Assembly: GCA_900318015.1 (NCBI GenBank)
Contig: ONJB01000008.1
Coordinates: 1 to 64,000 of the forward strand
Origin: an uncultured Bacteroidales bacterium
GTDB lineage: Bacteria; Bacteroidota; Bacteroidia; Bacteroidales; UBA932
Direction: 5' to 3'
DNA length: 64,000 bases
Translations under genes and position numbers: made by a program
The notes under the pieces: generated by a model
Seen by the model: only the letters and a program-made list of their open reading frames with translations
The model's database searches: none
Told to the model about the DNA's origin: nothing
Shown: in pieces, positions 41,592 through 52,408 of the stretch
Numbering within the stretch: position 1 is the stretch's first letter
Layout of the letters: each line of letters starts with the position of its first letter

Positions 41592-42821
41592 CTACCAGTT
41601 CAGGATCTTCTTGAAGTCGTAGGTCTCCGGGTCGGCGACATACTTCTTCGCGGCCTCGTAGTCGGCCGGCGTGATGAAGTGGCAGATGTGGTTGAAATAG
41701 TTCTGGGAGGTACCGCCGGCGATGTTCACCCGGCGCGGCGGAATCTTGCCCTCGGCGTTCTGCAGGTCCTTCAGGTACAGCGGATGGGCCTCGCCGTCGG
41801 CATCGACATACACCATGCAGCCGGTCTCGCCCTTGGCGAAGAGCTCGTAGGCGCCCATGGCCAGTTCGGTACAGTAGGTCAGGTCGTAACCGATCGGGTC
41901 CTGGCAGCGGACATCGTAGCCGATCTCCACCGGACGGGTCTTGACCTTCAGGCCGATCTTCTTGAACTCCTTCTCGAGGATGTCGTTGAAGAGGACCGCC
42001 TTGGAAATCTTGCCGAGTTCCGGATGGCCGTGCTCGTCATAGGTCATGGACACGCCGGCGTCCTTGATCTCCTGCGGATCCAGGTCGTGGAAAACGCCCT
42101 CGGCGACGACGACAGTGCCGTAGCCGATGCCCATGATCTTCCGCTTGATGATGGTGGAAAGCGCGAGCTTGACGATCTTGTCGAGGGAGATGCCGGTCTT
42201 GTTGAACATCTCGGGGATGATGGTCATCGGGCAGTGCGTGGCCTCGCCGATACCCAGGGCGAGATGGCCGGCGCTGCGGCCCATGGCGCTGATGATGAGC
42301 CAGTTGCCGCTGGTGCGGGCGTCCTCGTACACGGTGCGGGCCAGGTGCGCGCCCTCGTCCTTCGCGGAGTTGAAGCCGAAGGTAGGGGCGTTGTTCGGCA
42401 GCGGAAGGTCGTTGTCGATGGTCTTGGGCACGTGGATGTTCGCGATCGGATACTGCTTCGCGGCGAGGAACTTGGCGATGCGGTTCGCGGTGGAAGCGGT
42501 GTCGTCACCGCCGACAGTCACCAGGAGCTTGATGTTGTTGTCCTGGAACAGGCCCAGGTTGAAGTTCTCCTCGAAATCCTTGTCGGTGGGCTTGAAACGG
42601 CTCATCTGCAGGTAGCTGCCGCCCCGGTTGAAGTAGGCGTCCGCCTTGAAGAAGTCGATGTCCTCGGTGCGCGGGTTCTGGCTGAAAAGGCCGCTGTAAC
42701 CGCCGTGCAGGCCGATGACACGGTAACCGTTGGAAAGGAACGTCTTCGCGACAGACATGACGACAGTGTTCATACCCGGAGCCGGGCCGCCTCCGCAGAG
42801 GATGATGATGGAATCTTTCAT
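41592..42821 (-). CDS. 6-phosphofructokinase, pyrophosphate-type signature
   Basis: 409 residues from ATG 42821; a longer in-frame start at 42863 lies inside the -7 box at 42861-42868. Nucleotide/PPi site LCGGGPAPGMN, then VGGDDTAS (104-108) and PKTIDNDLP (132-140). The Asp following GGD is the residue that distinguishes PPi-dependent from ATP-dependent enzymes, where Gly is found. It therefore probably phosphorylates fructose 6-phosphate with pyrophosphate, reversibly. Length fits the long PFK group. Co-transcribed with the GH13 gene, with one base between them. Confidence 0.9.
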   Translation of the reverse strand: MKDSIIILCGGGPAPGMNTVVMSVAKTFLSNGYRVIGLHGGYSGLFSQNPRTEDIDFFKADAYFNRGGSYLQMSRFKPTDKDFEENFNLGLFQDNNIKLLVTVGGDDTASTANRIAKFLAAKQYPIANIHVPKTIDNDLPLPNNAPTFGFNSAKDEGAHLARTVYEDARTSGNWLIISAMGRSAGHLALGIGEATHCPMTIIPEMFNKTGISLDKIVKLALSTIIKRKIMGIGYGTVVVAEGVFHDLDPQEIKDAGVSMTYDEHGHPELGKISKAVLFNDILEKEFKKIGLKVKTRPVEIGYDVRCQDPIGYDLTYCTELAMGAYELFAKGETGCMVYVDADGEAHPLYLKDLQNAEGKIPPRRVNIAGGTSQNYFNHICHFITPADYEAAKKYVADPETYDFKKILNW

Positions 42822-42860
42822 GATACTATGAGTGTTTGTTCGTTGTTTTCCCAAATCATG

Positions 42861-42868
42861 CAAATTTA
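42861..42868 (-). promoter_or_regulatory. -7 promoter box for phosphofructokinase-GH13
   Basis: TAAATTTG on the minus strand, 39 bases before the ATG at 42821. Confidence 0.55.
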
Positions 42869-42879
42869 AGGATTTTTAA

Positions 42880-43734
42880 TTACAAATCCTTCTTTTTCTT
42901 GACGAGGCCGACATAAGTGAGCAGGACGATGTTCATCATCAGCGAATAGAGGATGGCCGGGATGGCCATTTCCTCGTTCGCGAAGATGAACGGGCTGGAG
43001 GCGATGGAGATCGCCTGCGCGGCATTCTGCATGCCGACTTCGATGACCACGGTACGGCGCTGCCGGGCGTCGTTCCGGACCAGGCGGGATAGCAGCGAGG
43101 ACAGGCCGATGGCCAGGAGGATGAGGGCTGTCACGCAGAGGCCCAGGACGCCGATGTTGTCCATGATCGTGTGCCGGTGCTGGATGTAGAAGACGGTGAT
43201 CAGCACGAGCAGCAGCGGGAACGCCAGCTTCGTGAGGACCTTGTCCACCTTCTCGGCCGTCTTCGGCCAGGCATAGTGCAGGCCGATGCCTAAAAGGACC
43301 GGCAGGAGCATCAGGACGAGGTTCTGCTTGATGAGGTTGCCGACGGGCAGGGTGATGCCCACGCTCTCCCCCACCAACCGGGTGGCCCAGCCCATGATGA
43401 CCGGAATCGTAAATAAAGTGATGATGCTGCTAAGCGCCGTAAGTGTCACGGAAAGAGCGACATCTCCATTGGCCAATTTAGAGAAGACATTGGAAGAGCT
43501 TCCGCCCGGGCAGCAGGCGATGAGTACCAGGCCGATGAAGAAGACCGGCGGCAGTTTCAGGAGGTAGGCCAGTCCCAGGGCGATGGCCGGGAGGAAGACC
43601 AACTGGCCGACGAGGGCTACGACGATGGGCCAGGGATGGCGGAAAACCTTCCCGAAATCCTCGAAGCGGAGCGCGAGCCCCAGGTCGAACATCAGGAGGG
43701 TCAGGATAGGGAGTACGATCCAGATGGTGTTCAT
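42880..43734 (-). CDS. Bile acid:sodium symporter (BASS) family transporter
   Basis: 284 residues, eight to ten membrane helices. Family signatures are LIACCPGGSSSNVFSKLANGDVALSVTLTALSS, with the sodium-site region in the crossover helix, and VIEVGMQNAAQAISIAS in the second repeat. Related proteins carry bile acids, keto acids or other organic anions with sodium. The substrate is unknown; the residues here are closest to the general BASS group rather than arsenite carriers. It overlaps the NUDIX gene stop by 4 bases (ATGA). Confidence 0.88.
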   Translation of the reverse strand: MNTIWIVLPILTLLMFDLGLALRFEDFGKVFRHPWPIVVALVGQLVFLPAIALGLAYLLKLPPVFFIGLVLIACCPGGSSSNVFSKLANGDVALSVTLTALSSIITLFTIPVIMGWATRLVGESVGITLPVGNLIKQNLVLMLLPVLLGIGLHYAWPKTAEKVDKVLTKLAFPLLLVLITVFYIQHRHTIMDNIGVLGLCVTALILLAIGLSSLLSRLVRNDARQRRTVVIEVGMQNAAQAISIASSPFIFANEEMAIPAILYSLMMNIVLLTYVGLVKKKKDL

Positions 43735-44291
43735 ACGTCTTTGTCGTAAAAGTATTTCCAGAGCGGGGCGGCCATCAGGGCCTGCAGGATCTGGTTGTTC
43801 ATAAGCAGTTCCCGGACATAGTCAGGGTCCAGAATATAAACGTCGATGTCCTCAGTGGGATCCAAGTTCTGGCCGGATACTTTTTCTACGCCGACGGCGA
43901 GGAAACTGTGCGCCAGGTTGGTGCTCGTGGCCGGGTTCGGCGAGAGGGTCATCCATTCCTGCCACTCCCCGCCCGCGAAGCCGGTTTCTTCCAAAAGTTC
44001 GCGTTTGGCGGCCTCAAGGGGCGTTTCGCCCTTCTCGATGACGCCGCACGGCAACTCGTAGCAGGTGTTCCCGAGCGCATGCCGGTATTGCCGTTCCATG
44101 ACGATCTGGCCGTCCTTCGTGATGGCGATGATATTGACCCAGTCGGGATACTCCAGGACGTAATACTCGTGGTTGATGCGTCCGTCCGGCAGCTGGGCGA
44201 CATCCCGCCGGGCCGTCAGCCACGGCCTTTGGACCAGATACTCGGTGCTGAGTATCTTCCACTTCTTGTCTTCGTTGATGGTACTTTTCAT
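43731..44291 (-). CDS. NUDIX hydrolase, ADP-sugar/ADP-ribose pyrophosphatase-like
   Basis: 186 residues from ATG 44291; a longer in-frame start lies beyond the -7 box at 44300-44307. The NUDIX box reads GVIEKGETPLEAAKRELLEETG, matching G-x5-E-x7-REUxEExGU. An N-terminal beta domain (HEYYVLEYPDWVNIIAITKDGQIVMERQYRHALG) and a Pro after the box (LSPNPATSTNLAH) point to the ADP-ribose pyrophosphatase group. It cleaves a nucleoside diphosphate derivative in the cytosol. Co-transcribed with the BASS transporter. Confidence 0.9.
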   Translation of the reverse strand: MKSTINEDKKWKILSTEYLVQRPWLTARRDVAQLPDGRINHEYYVLEYPDWVNIIAITKDGQIVMERQYRHALGNTCYELPCGVIEKGETPLEAAKRELLEETGFAGGEWQEWMTLSPNPATSTNLAHSFLAVGVEKVSGQNLDPTEDIDVYILDPDYVRELLMNNQILQALMAAPLWKYFYDKDV

Positions 44292-44299
44292 TTGCGGCC

Positions 44300-44307
44300 C
44301 AAATTTA
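44300..44307 (-). promoter_or_regulatory. -7 promoter box for NUDIX-BASS
   Basis: TAAATTTG on the minus strand, 8 bases before the ATG at 44291. Confidence 0.5.
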
Positions 44308-44377
44308 CGGCCTTTTTGCCACCCGTGCAAACTTTCGTGGCGGACTGCAATTGGGGGTTCAAATATAAAATATTTGA

Positions 44378-46513
<2,136 letters not shown>

Positions 46514-46517
46514 AACC

Positions 46518-47492
46518 ATGAAAGTGTTTGACCGAATCGCGCATTGGACGCAAGTCCGGATCCGTTGGATGACCATCGTCGTCAAGCGGATCGTCCGGTT
46601 CGTCACGCACGACATGTGGTACCTGAATATGGACGACCTGTCCCGTTGGAAGAAACGGGGCGTGGAAGACCTCAAGACCGTGTTCGTGATGCTCAAGGTC
46701 TTCTCCGACCAGAAAATCGGCTACCAGATCACGGCGCTGGCTTACCAGAGCATGATGTCGGTGGTCCCGTTCATCGCCATCGGCCTGTACCTGACGAACG
46801 GGATCGGCATCGCCGACCAGTTCAGCGCCTTCCTGCACGCGAACATCAGCAACCAGCGGCTGATCGACGACCTGCTCTCCGCCTCGGAGAAGATCATCTC
46901 GACGGCGGAATCGGGCCTGTTCGGCTTCATCAGCATGGCGTCGTTCCTGTGGATCCTCATCTCGCTGATGCTCACGGTCCGGCGTGTGTTCAACAACGTA
47001 TGGCAGGCGAAGGAGAAACGCAGTTTCTTCCGGGTGCTGGGCATCGGCCTCGGCGTCCTCATCCTGTCCCCTTTCGTGATTGTCCTGTTCTTCTCCGGCT
47101 CGGTCGTGTATTCGACGGTGCTGGACTATATCGTTCCGAGCGGCCTGTTCTTCTCGGAGCACTTGAAAAGCTTCCTTTCCTGGGCCCTGTTCGCCGGCGC
47201 GTCCGTCCTCATCCTGACGGCGATGTACAAGTATCTGCCGGCGGCCGTGGTCAAGACGCGCCCGGCCTTCAAGGCGGCGCTCATTGCCGGCATCGGTTTC
47301 ACGGCCGTGCAATATCTCTACCTGGAGACGCAGGTCATGGTGGCCAAGCAGAGCGCCATTTACGGCGTGCTGGCCGCCATTCCGCTCTTCATGATCTGGC
47401 TGAACCTGGGATGGACCATCATCCTGTACGGAGCGGAACTGTCCTATGCCTTCCAGCATGCGAACCATTTGAACCCGAGTGAGGTGCTATGA
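46518..47492 (+). CDS. YihY/BrkB-family inner-membrane protein
   Basis: 324 residues. An N-terminal cytoplasmic stretch of ~75 residues precedes six membrane helices. Family hallmarks: QIGYQITALAYQSMMSVVPFIAIGLYL-type first helix, LMLTVRRVFNNVWQAKEKRSFFRVLGIG and YLPAAVVKTRPAFKAALIAGIGF. Once misnamed ribonuclease BN; the real function is unknown, with transport proposed. It lies 4 bases after ligA and overlaps rel by 4 bases (ATGA). Confidence 0.9.
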   Translation: MKVFDRIAHWTQVRIRWMTIVVKRIVRFVTHDMWYLNMDDLSRWKKRGVEDLKTVFVMLKVFSDQKIGYQITALAYQSMMSVVPFIAIGLYLTNGIGIADQFSAFLHANISNQRLIDDLLSASEKIISTAESGLFGFISMASFLWILISLMLTVRRVFNNVWQAKEKRSFFRVLGIGLGVLILSPFVIVLFFSGSVVYSTVLDYIVPSGLFFSEHLKSFLSWALFAGASVLILTAMYKYLPAAVVKTRPAFKAALIAGIGFTAVQYLYLETQVMVAKQSAIYGVLAAIPLFMIWLNLGWTIILYGAELSYAFQHANHLNPSEVL

Positions 47493-49714
47493 GTTATTCC
47501 GAGTTTACCGAGAAAGATTACGAGGTCATCGACCGTGCCTGGCAGGTGCTGTACGCATCGGCCGCGAAACGGTGCGCGGACGCCCGTGAACTGGAAACTG
47601 TCTGCCAGGCCTACGCATTCGCCAACGAGGCCCACAAGAATGTCCGCCGCCGAAGCGGGGAGCCGTATATGCTGCATCCCATCGCCGTCGCCCAGATCGT
47701 CGTGGATGACATCGGCCTGGGTTACAAGTCCATCTCCGCCGCCCTCCTGCACGACGTGGTGGAGGATACGGATTATACGGTGGACGACCTCCGCGACCGT
47801 TTCGGTGACAAGATTGCCAGCCTCGTGGACGGCCTGACCAAGATCAAGAACATCCTGGACAACGATAACAAGGACCTCAGTGCCCAGAGTCTTCAGGCAG
47901 AGAATTTCAAGCGGATCCTCCTCACGCTGAACGATGATCCGCGCGTGGTCCTGATCAAGCTGGCCGACCGTCTGCACAACTGCCGCACGATCGAGTTCAT
48001 GCCGGAGCACAAGCGGGACAAGATCCTGAGCGAGACGATGTTCGTGTTCATCCCCCTCGCCCACCGGCTGGGCCTGTACAGCGTCAAGTCGGAACTCGAG
48101 AACATCTGGCTGCGCTACAAGGAACCGGATGACTACCAGGAGATCAGCACCAAGATCAACCGGAATATCCAGCAGCGCGCCAAGGAGATCAATGCCTTCA
48201 TCGAGCCGATAGACGAGGCCCTCCAGAAGGCGGGATTCCGGTATGAGATCAAGAAGCGGGTGAAGACCCCGTATTCGGCCTGGCACAAGATGCAGGTCAA
48301 GCAGATCCCCTTCGAGCAGGTGTATGACCTGTATGCCATCCGCATCATCTTCGACCCGGACCGCGACAACGGGGAGTCGGAGCGCGACCAGTGCTACCAT
48401 GTCTTCTCCATCATTACCGGCATCTACCGTTATATGCCCGAGCGTCTTCGCGACTGGGTGAAGCATCCGAAGAGCAATGGCTACGAGGCGCTGCACTGCA
48501 CCCTGCTCAGTCCCTCCGGCATCTGGGTGGAGGTCCAGATCCGCACCCGGCGGATGGACGACATCGCCGAGAAGGGCATCGCGGCCCACTGGACCTACAA
48601 GCAGAACGGCTACGTGAGCGAGAACGACAGCGAGATGGACCTCTGGCTGGAGCGGATCAAGGAAGTGCTGGTGAATCCGGACGTGAATGCCCTGGAACTG
48701 CTGGATATCATCCACAATGACCTGACCAGCGCGGAAATATACGTGTTCACGCCGAAGGGCGAACAGCGCTCCATCGAGAAGGGGGCGACCGTGCTGGATT
48801 TCGCCTACCTGATCCATACCGAAGTCGGCAACAAGGCCATCGCCGCCAAGGTCAACCAGCGGCTGGTGGCCCTGAACTATGTCGTCAAGACCGGCGACCA
48901 GGTGGAGATCATCACGGCCAGCGAGGAGCATCCCAAGCGGGAATGGCTCCAGTTCCTCAGGACACGGAAGGCCCGGAACCTCGTGCTGGACTATTTCCGG
49001 AACGAGCGGAAGCAGACGGTCGACTACGGCCGGCAGCTCCTCGAGGAGCAGGTGAAACTGCACGGTTCCAAGCTGGACGAGGCGACGATGCAGCGTGTCG
49101 AGGCCGCCTACGGAGCCACCGACCGCGAAGAGTTCTTCTACAAGATCGGCATCGGTTCCGTCAAGCTGGACAACCTGGCCGATGTCCTGAAGTCCCGGCA
49201 GCGCTATTCCCTCCTCCGCAGGATCTTCTCCTCTCCCAAAGAAAAAACCAAGGAACCGGAGGAGTACATTATCGGCGGAAAGGCCGACGACGGACGCCAG
49301 TTCGTCATCGCGACCTGCTGCAACCCGATTCCCGGTGACGCCGTGGTGGGTATCAAGTCGCCCGACGGCCGGATCACGGTCCACAAGAAATCCTGTCCGG
49401 TCGCCGAGGAGATCGCCGCCACGCACGGCGACTGGGTGGTTGTCCCCAAGTGGCTGGAAGTTGCCGAATCGCAGGCCTTCCTGGTACGGATTTCGCTGAA
49501 GGGACTGGACCGGATGGGCCTCCTGAACGAGATTTCCCGCTTCCTGTCCCTGGTGATGGGCGCGAACATGCGGCGGTTGAACCTCAGTGCGGACAACGGC
49601 ATCTTCGAAGGGTATATCGACCTGTACGTGAACAGCAAGGATGTCCTGGAGAAGATCCTCAAGAAGCTCACCACCATCGAGGGCATCGAGACGGTGTCCC
49701 GCATCGACCTGTAA
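47489..49714 (+). CDS. rel: Bifunctional (p)ppGpp synthetase/hydrolase, RelA/SpoT family
   Basis: 741 residues. The N-terminal HD hydrolase domain has the full metal and catalytic set: MLHPIAV, LLHDVVEDT and LADRLHNCRT. The synthetase domain follows with YSAWHKMQVKQ, VYDLYAIRIIF and GYEALHCTLL ... VEVQIRTRRMDDIAEKG. The TGS domain has TPKGEQRSIEKGATVLDFAY. A zinc-finger/ACT C-terminus follows with CCNPIPGDAVVGI and VRISLKGLDRMGLLNEISRFLS. With both active sites intact it probably makes and degrades the alarmone. Coupled to yihY by ATGA. Confidence 0.96.
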   Translation: MSYSEFTEKDYEVIDRAWQVLYASAAKRCADARELETVCQAYAFANEAHKNVRRRSGEPYMLHPIAVAQIVVDDIGLGYKSISAALLHDVVEDTDYTVDDLRDRFGDKIASLVDGLTKIKNILDNDNKDLSAQSLQAENFKRILLTLNDDPRVVLIKLADRLHNCRTIEFMPEHKRDKILSETMFVFIPLAHRLGLYSVKSELENIWLRYKEPDDYQEISTKINRNIQQRAKEINAFIEPIDEALQKAGFRYEIKKRVKTPYSAWHKMQVKQIPFEQVYDLYAIRIIFDPDRDNGESERDQCYHVFSIITGIYRYMPERLRDWVKHPKSNGYEALHCTLLSPSGIWVEVQIRTRRMDDIAEKGIAAHWTYKQNGYVSENDSEMDLWLERIKEVLVNPDVNALELLDIIHNDLTSAEIYVFTPKGEQRSIEKGATVLDFAYLIHTEVGNKAIAAKVNQRLVALNYVVKTGDQVEIITASEEHPKREWLQFLRTRKARNLVLDYFRNERKQTVDYGRQLLEEQVKLHGSKLDEATMQRVEAAYGATDREEFFYKIGIGSVKLDNLADVLKSRQRYSLLRRIFSSPKEKTKEPEEYIIGGKADDGRQFVIATCCNPIPGDAVVGIKSPDGRITVHKKSCPVAEEIAATHGDWVVVPKWLEVAESQAFLVRISLKGLDRMGLLNEISRFLSLVMGANMRRLNLSADNGIFEGYIDLYVNSKDVLEKILKKLTTIEGIETVSRIDL

Positions 49715-49724
49715 TGAAACGAAT

Positions 49725-51521
49725 ATGAAGCGACTCAAGAAATATCTTCCGCTCATCCCGGCCGCCCTGGTCCTCGGGGCGATGATGTTCCCGTCGGGGT
49801 GCGCGAATACCACCACACCGCCTTCCGGCGGGCCGAAGGATACCATACCGCCGGTGCTCCTGAAGACCTCTCCCCTTCCCGGGACGATCAACGTGCCCGC
49901 GCACAATACCCAGCTCAAGTTCACCTTCAACGAGTACGTGACGGTCAAGGACGCCAACAACATCTTCCTGTCCCCGCCCCTGGAGAAGAAGCCCAAGTTC
50001 AGGATGTCCGGAAAGACCCTGATCGTCTATTTCGAGTCGGACCTGGACACCAACCGGACCTACACGCTGGACCTCACCGGCGCTGTCGCCGACAACAACG
50101 AGGGAAACATGTACGAGGGGTTCACCCTCGTGTTCTCCACGGGCCCGCAGATCGACTCGATGTGCATGACCGGCCTCGTCCAGGACTGCAACACCCTGAA
50201 GCCGCTCAAGGGCGCGACGGTCCTTCTGTACAAGGACCATGCGGACTCCGCCATCTTCCTGCACCGTCCGGATGCGGCGGCGAAGACCGATGACTGGGGC
50301 TTCTTCAGTATCCGGAACATCCCGGACACCACCTACCGCGTGTACGCCCTGAAGGATGCGAACAACAACAACATGTATGAACCCGACCAGGAAAGCGTCG
50401 CCTTCCTGGACGAGCCCTTTCGGCCCAGGACCGTCATCAACGACTCCCTGTACGAGTTCAAGAAGTTCAACATGAAAGACACGGCGCTTTGCCTCGCCCG
50501 GAAGACGGACGTGGAACTGAACTTGTTCCGTGAGAAACCTTCCAAGCAGTACATCGTCAAGAAGGAGCGGGTAGGCTTGCGGACCTCATTCCTGACCTTC
50601 ATGGCGCCGGATGTCAAGATCAACTCGCTGAAATTCAAGGGTCTCCCCGCTGAAAAGCTCATCTCCCAGATCAATCCGCAGAAGGACAGCCTGGAACTGT
50701 GGGTGAATGACCAGCGGAGGATGCCGGACACCCTGTTCCTGCAGATCAACTATGACAAGACGGATTCCCTCGGGAACCTCGTTCCCACGGACGAGGAAGT
50801 GAAGCTTCCCCTGGACAAGAAGCTCCGGGCGGAACTGCAGAAGAGTTCCCAGCGCGACATCAAGCACCAGGATACCATCGCGGTATTCAAGGGCGAGGTG
50901 GACCCGACGACCGTGGAACAGTACGGATTCTCGGTGGAGTTCCAGTATCCGCTCATCCAGGACGCCTGGGATTCGCTGGTTTTCCGGTCCGTGAACCCGC
51001 GTCAGCAGGAGAAGGTCGAATCCTACAAGGTGACGCGGGATCCGCACAACCTGCGCCGGTACACGATCATGCCGCAGGAGAAACTGATGCCTGGTTTCGA
51101 CTATTTCCTGAAGATTCCCCACCGGAAGTTCCGGGATGTGAACGGGTACTACAATGACAGTACGGAGATGAAGGTGACTCTGCCCAAGGACGAGAAACTG
51201 AGTTCCATCTCCCTCGAGATGTCAAATGTCAAGAACCGCTACATTGTGGACCTGCTCAACGAGCAGCGCAGCAAGGTGATCCGCAGTTTCATCGTGGATG
51301 AGGACCAGACGGTCTTCTTCCCTTACGTGAAGGCCGGCAAGTACTGCGTCCGCCTTACCGAGGACAGGAACAAGAACGGCCTGGTGGATACGGGTAACCT
51401 CCTGGAGCACCGGCAGCCGGAGAAGGTGATGTTCTTCAAGATCAAGGACCAGTTCCTGATCGACATCCCCGAACGGACGGAATATGTGCAGAAAATAGAC
51501 ATGGAGGAGCTGTTCCGATGA
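49725..51521 (+). CDS. Ig-like domain (Big_5 type) lipoprotein
   Basis: 598 residues from ATG 49725, chosen because it begins the lipoprotein signal MKRLKKYLPLIPAALVLGAM ... PSGC (Cys26); a longer frame lies within rel. The mature start, TPPSGGPKDTIPPVLLKTSP, followed by NTQLKFTFNEYVTVKDANNI, is the bacterial Ig-like domain commonly seen in this Bacteroidota family. The middle has a carboxypeptidase-like regulatory fold (LKGATVLLYKD ... DDWGFFSIRNIPDTTYRVYALKDANNNNMYE). The C-terminal region is of unknown fold. Probably an outer-membrane lipoprotein; function unknown. The next gene overlaps by 4 bases. Confidence 0.82.
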   Translation: MKRLKKYLPLIPAALVLGAMMFPSGCANTTTPPSGGPKDTIPPVLLKTSPLPGTINVPAHNTQLKFTFNEYVTVKDANNIFLSPPLEKKPKFRMSGKTLIVYFESDLDTNRTYTLDLTGAVADNNEGNMYEGFTLVFSTGPQIDSMCMTGLVQDCNTLKPLKGATVLLYKDHADSAIFLHRPDAAAKTDDWGFFSIRNIPDTTYRVYALKDANNNNMYEPDQESVAFLDEPFRPRTVINDSLYEFKKFNMKDTALCLARKTDVELNLFREKPSKQYIVKKERVGLRTSFLTFMAPDVKINSLKFKGLPAEKLISQINPQKDSLELWVNDQRRMPDTLFLQINYDKTDSLGNLVPTDEEVKLPLDKKLRAELQKSSQRDIKHQDTIAVFKGEVDPTTVEQYGFSVEFQYPLIQDAWDSLVFRSVNPRQQEKVESYKVTRDPHNLRRYTIMPQEKLMPGFDYFLKIPHRKFRDVNGYYNDSTEMKVTLPKDEKLSSISLEMSNVKNRYIVDLLNEQRSKVIRSFIVDEDQTVFFPYVKAGKYCVRLTEDRNKNGLVDTGNLLEHRQPEKVMFFKIKDQFLIDIPERTEYVQKIDMEELFR

Positions 51522-52408
51522 GAAAATACCTGATTGCCCTGCTGGCCCTGGGCATGGCCCTGACGCCGCTTTCTGCGCAGGTGAACAAGAAGAAAGCCAT
51601 CGACCTCGAGGAGGAGTTCTTCCAGCTTCCCGATTCCGTCACCAACGAGTATCTGGACAACACGCCCCTGCCCAAGAAGGCCCGGATCAACGATTACTGG
51701 ATCGTGGGCGTCCATGGCGGCGTCTCTCTCCAGTATGGATCCTTCAATCCCCCGCGCCAAGTGAGTTTCTTCCCCAACCTGCCGGTGTACGGTGTCTCGA
51801 TCACCCGGTACGCGACGATGATGAATACGTTCCCGAACCTGGGCATGGAAGTGGGTTTCCAGCACAACTACGAGGGCTATCGATTCAAGGAATACGAAGT
51901 CGAAGGTGATACTTACCGCCAGGAAATCGACGGCGCCCACGAAGCCTATATGGAGGTTCCGGAGGTTTTCCTCCTTACGCACGGACACATCGACATGGGA
52001 CAATACGTCAAGATGATCATCAAGGCTGGCATGTACGGCGGTTACCGGATGAACATCACCCGCTACAGGGACAGCTCGTACCCCGGAACCCTGGATCCCG
52101 AGTATGTCAATGCTTTCCGGGACACGGACAACCGCTGGACCTACGGCGTCCAGGGCGGGCTGGGGCTCGGCCTGATGCTGGATCCGATCGAGATCCATCT
52201 GGGCGTGCAGGTCAAGTGGGGTTGGTCCTCCTTTTATCAGCCGAATGCCTACAGCCCCTACTATTACCGTTACGCCTATCCGCTGGACGGCGCCGTTACC
52301 CTCGGCGTCTATTACCAGCTGACCAAGCGCCGCGGCCATACCCGTTCAGCGCTCCGCCGGCTCGCCCGCGACTATATGGCGGAGGAAAGGGAGAATAAAG
52401 ATCAATGA
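51518..52408 (+). CDS. Outer-membrane beta-barrel protein
   Basis: 296 residues. Signal peptide MRKYLIALLALGMALTPLSAQ, then a ~40-residue linker and a barrel-like pattern of alternating hydrophobic and aromatic strands (GVHGGVSLQYGSF, GMEVGFQHNYEGYRF, KAGMYGGYRMNITRYRD, GGLGLGLMLDPIEIHLGVQVKWGW). Looks like the small OmpA-/PorT-like barrels of Bacteroidota. Unlike most barrels it ends in a charged tail rather than a terminal Phe. Translationally coupled to the preceding lipoprotein, so the two may work together. Function unknown. Confidence 0.75.
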   Translation: MRKYLIALLALGMALTPLSAQVNKKKAIDLEEEFFQLPDSVTNEYLDNTPLPKKARINDYWIVGVHGGVSLQYGSFNPPRQVSFFPNLPVYGVSITRYATMMNTFPNLGMEVGFQHNYEGYRFKEYEVEGDTYRQEIDGAHEAYMEVPEVFLLTHGHIDMGQYVKMIIKAGMYGGYRMNITRYRDSSYPGTLDPEYVNAFRDTDNRWTYGVQGGLGLGLMLDPIEIHLGVQVKWGWSSFYQPNAYSPYYYRYAYPLDGAVTLGVYYQLTKRRGHTRSALRRLARDYMAEERENKDQ

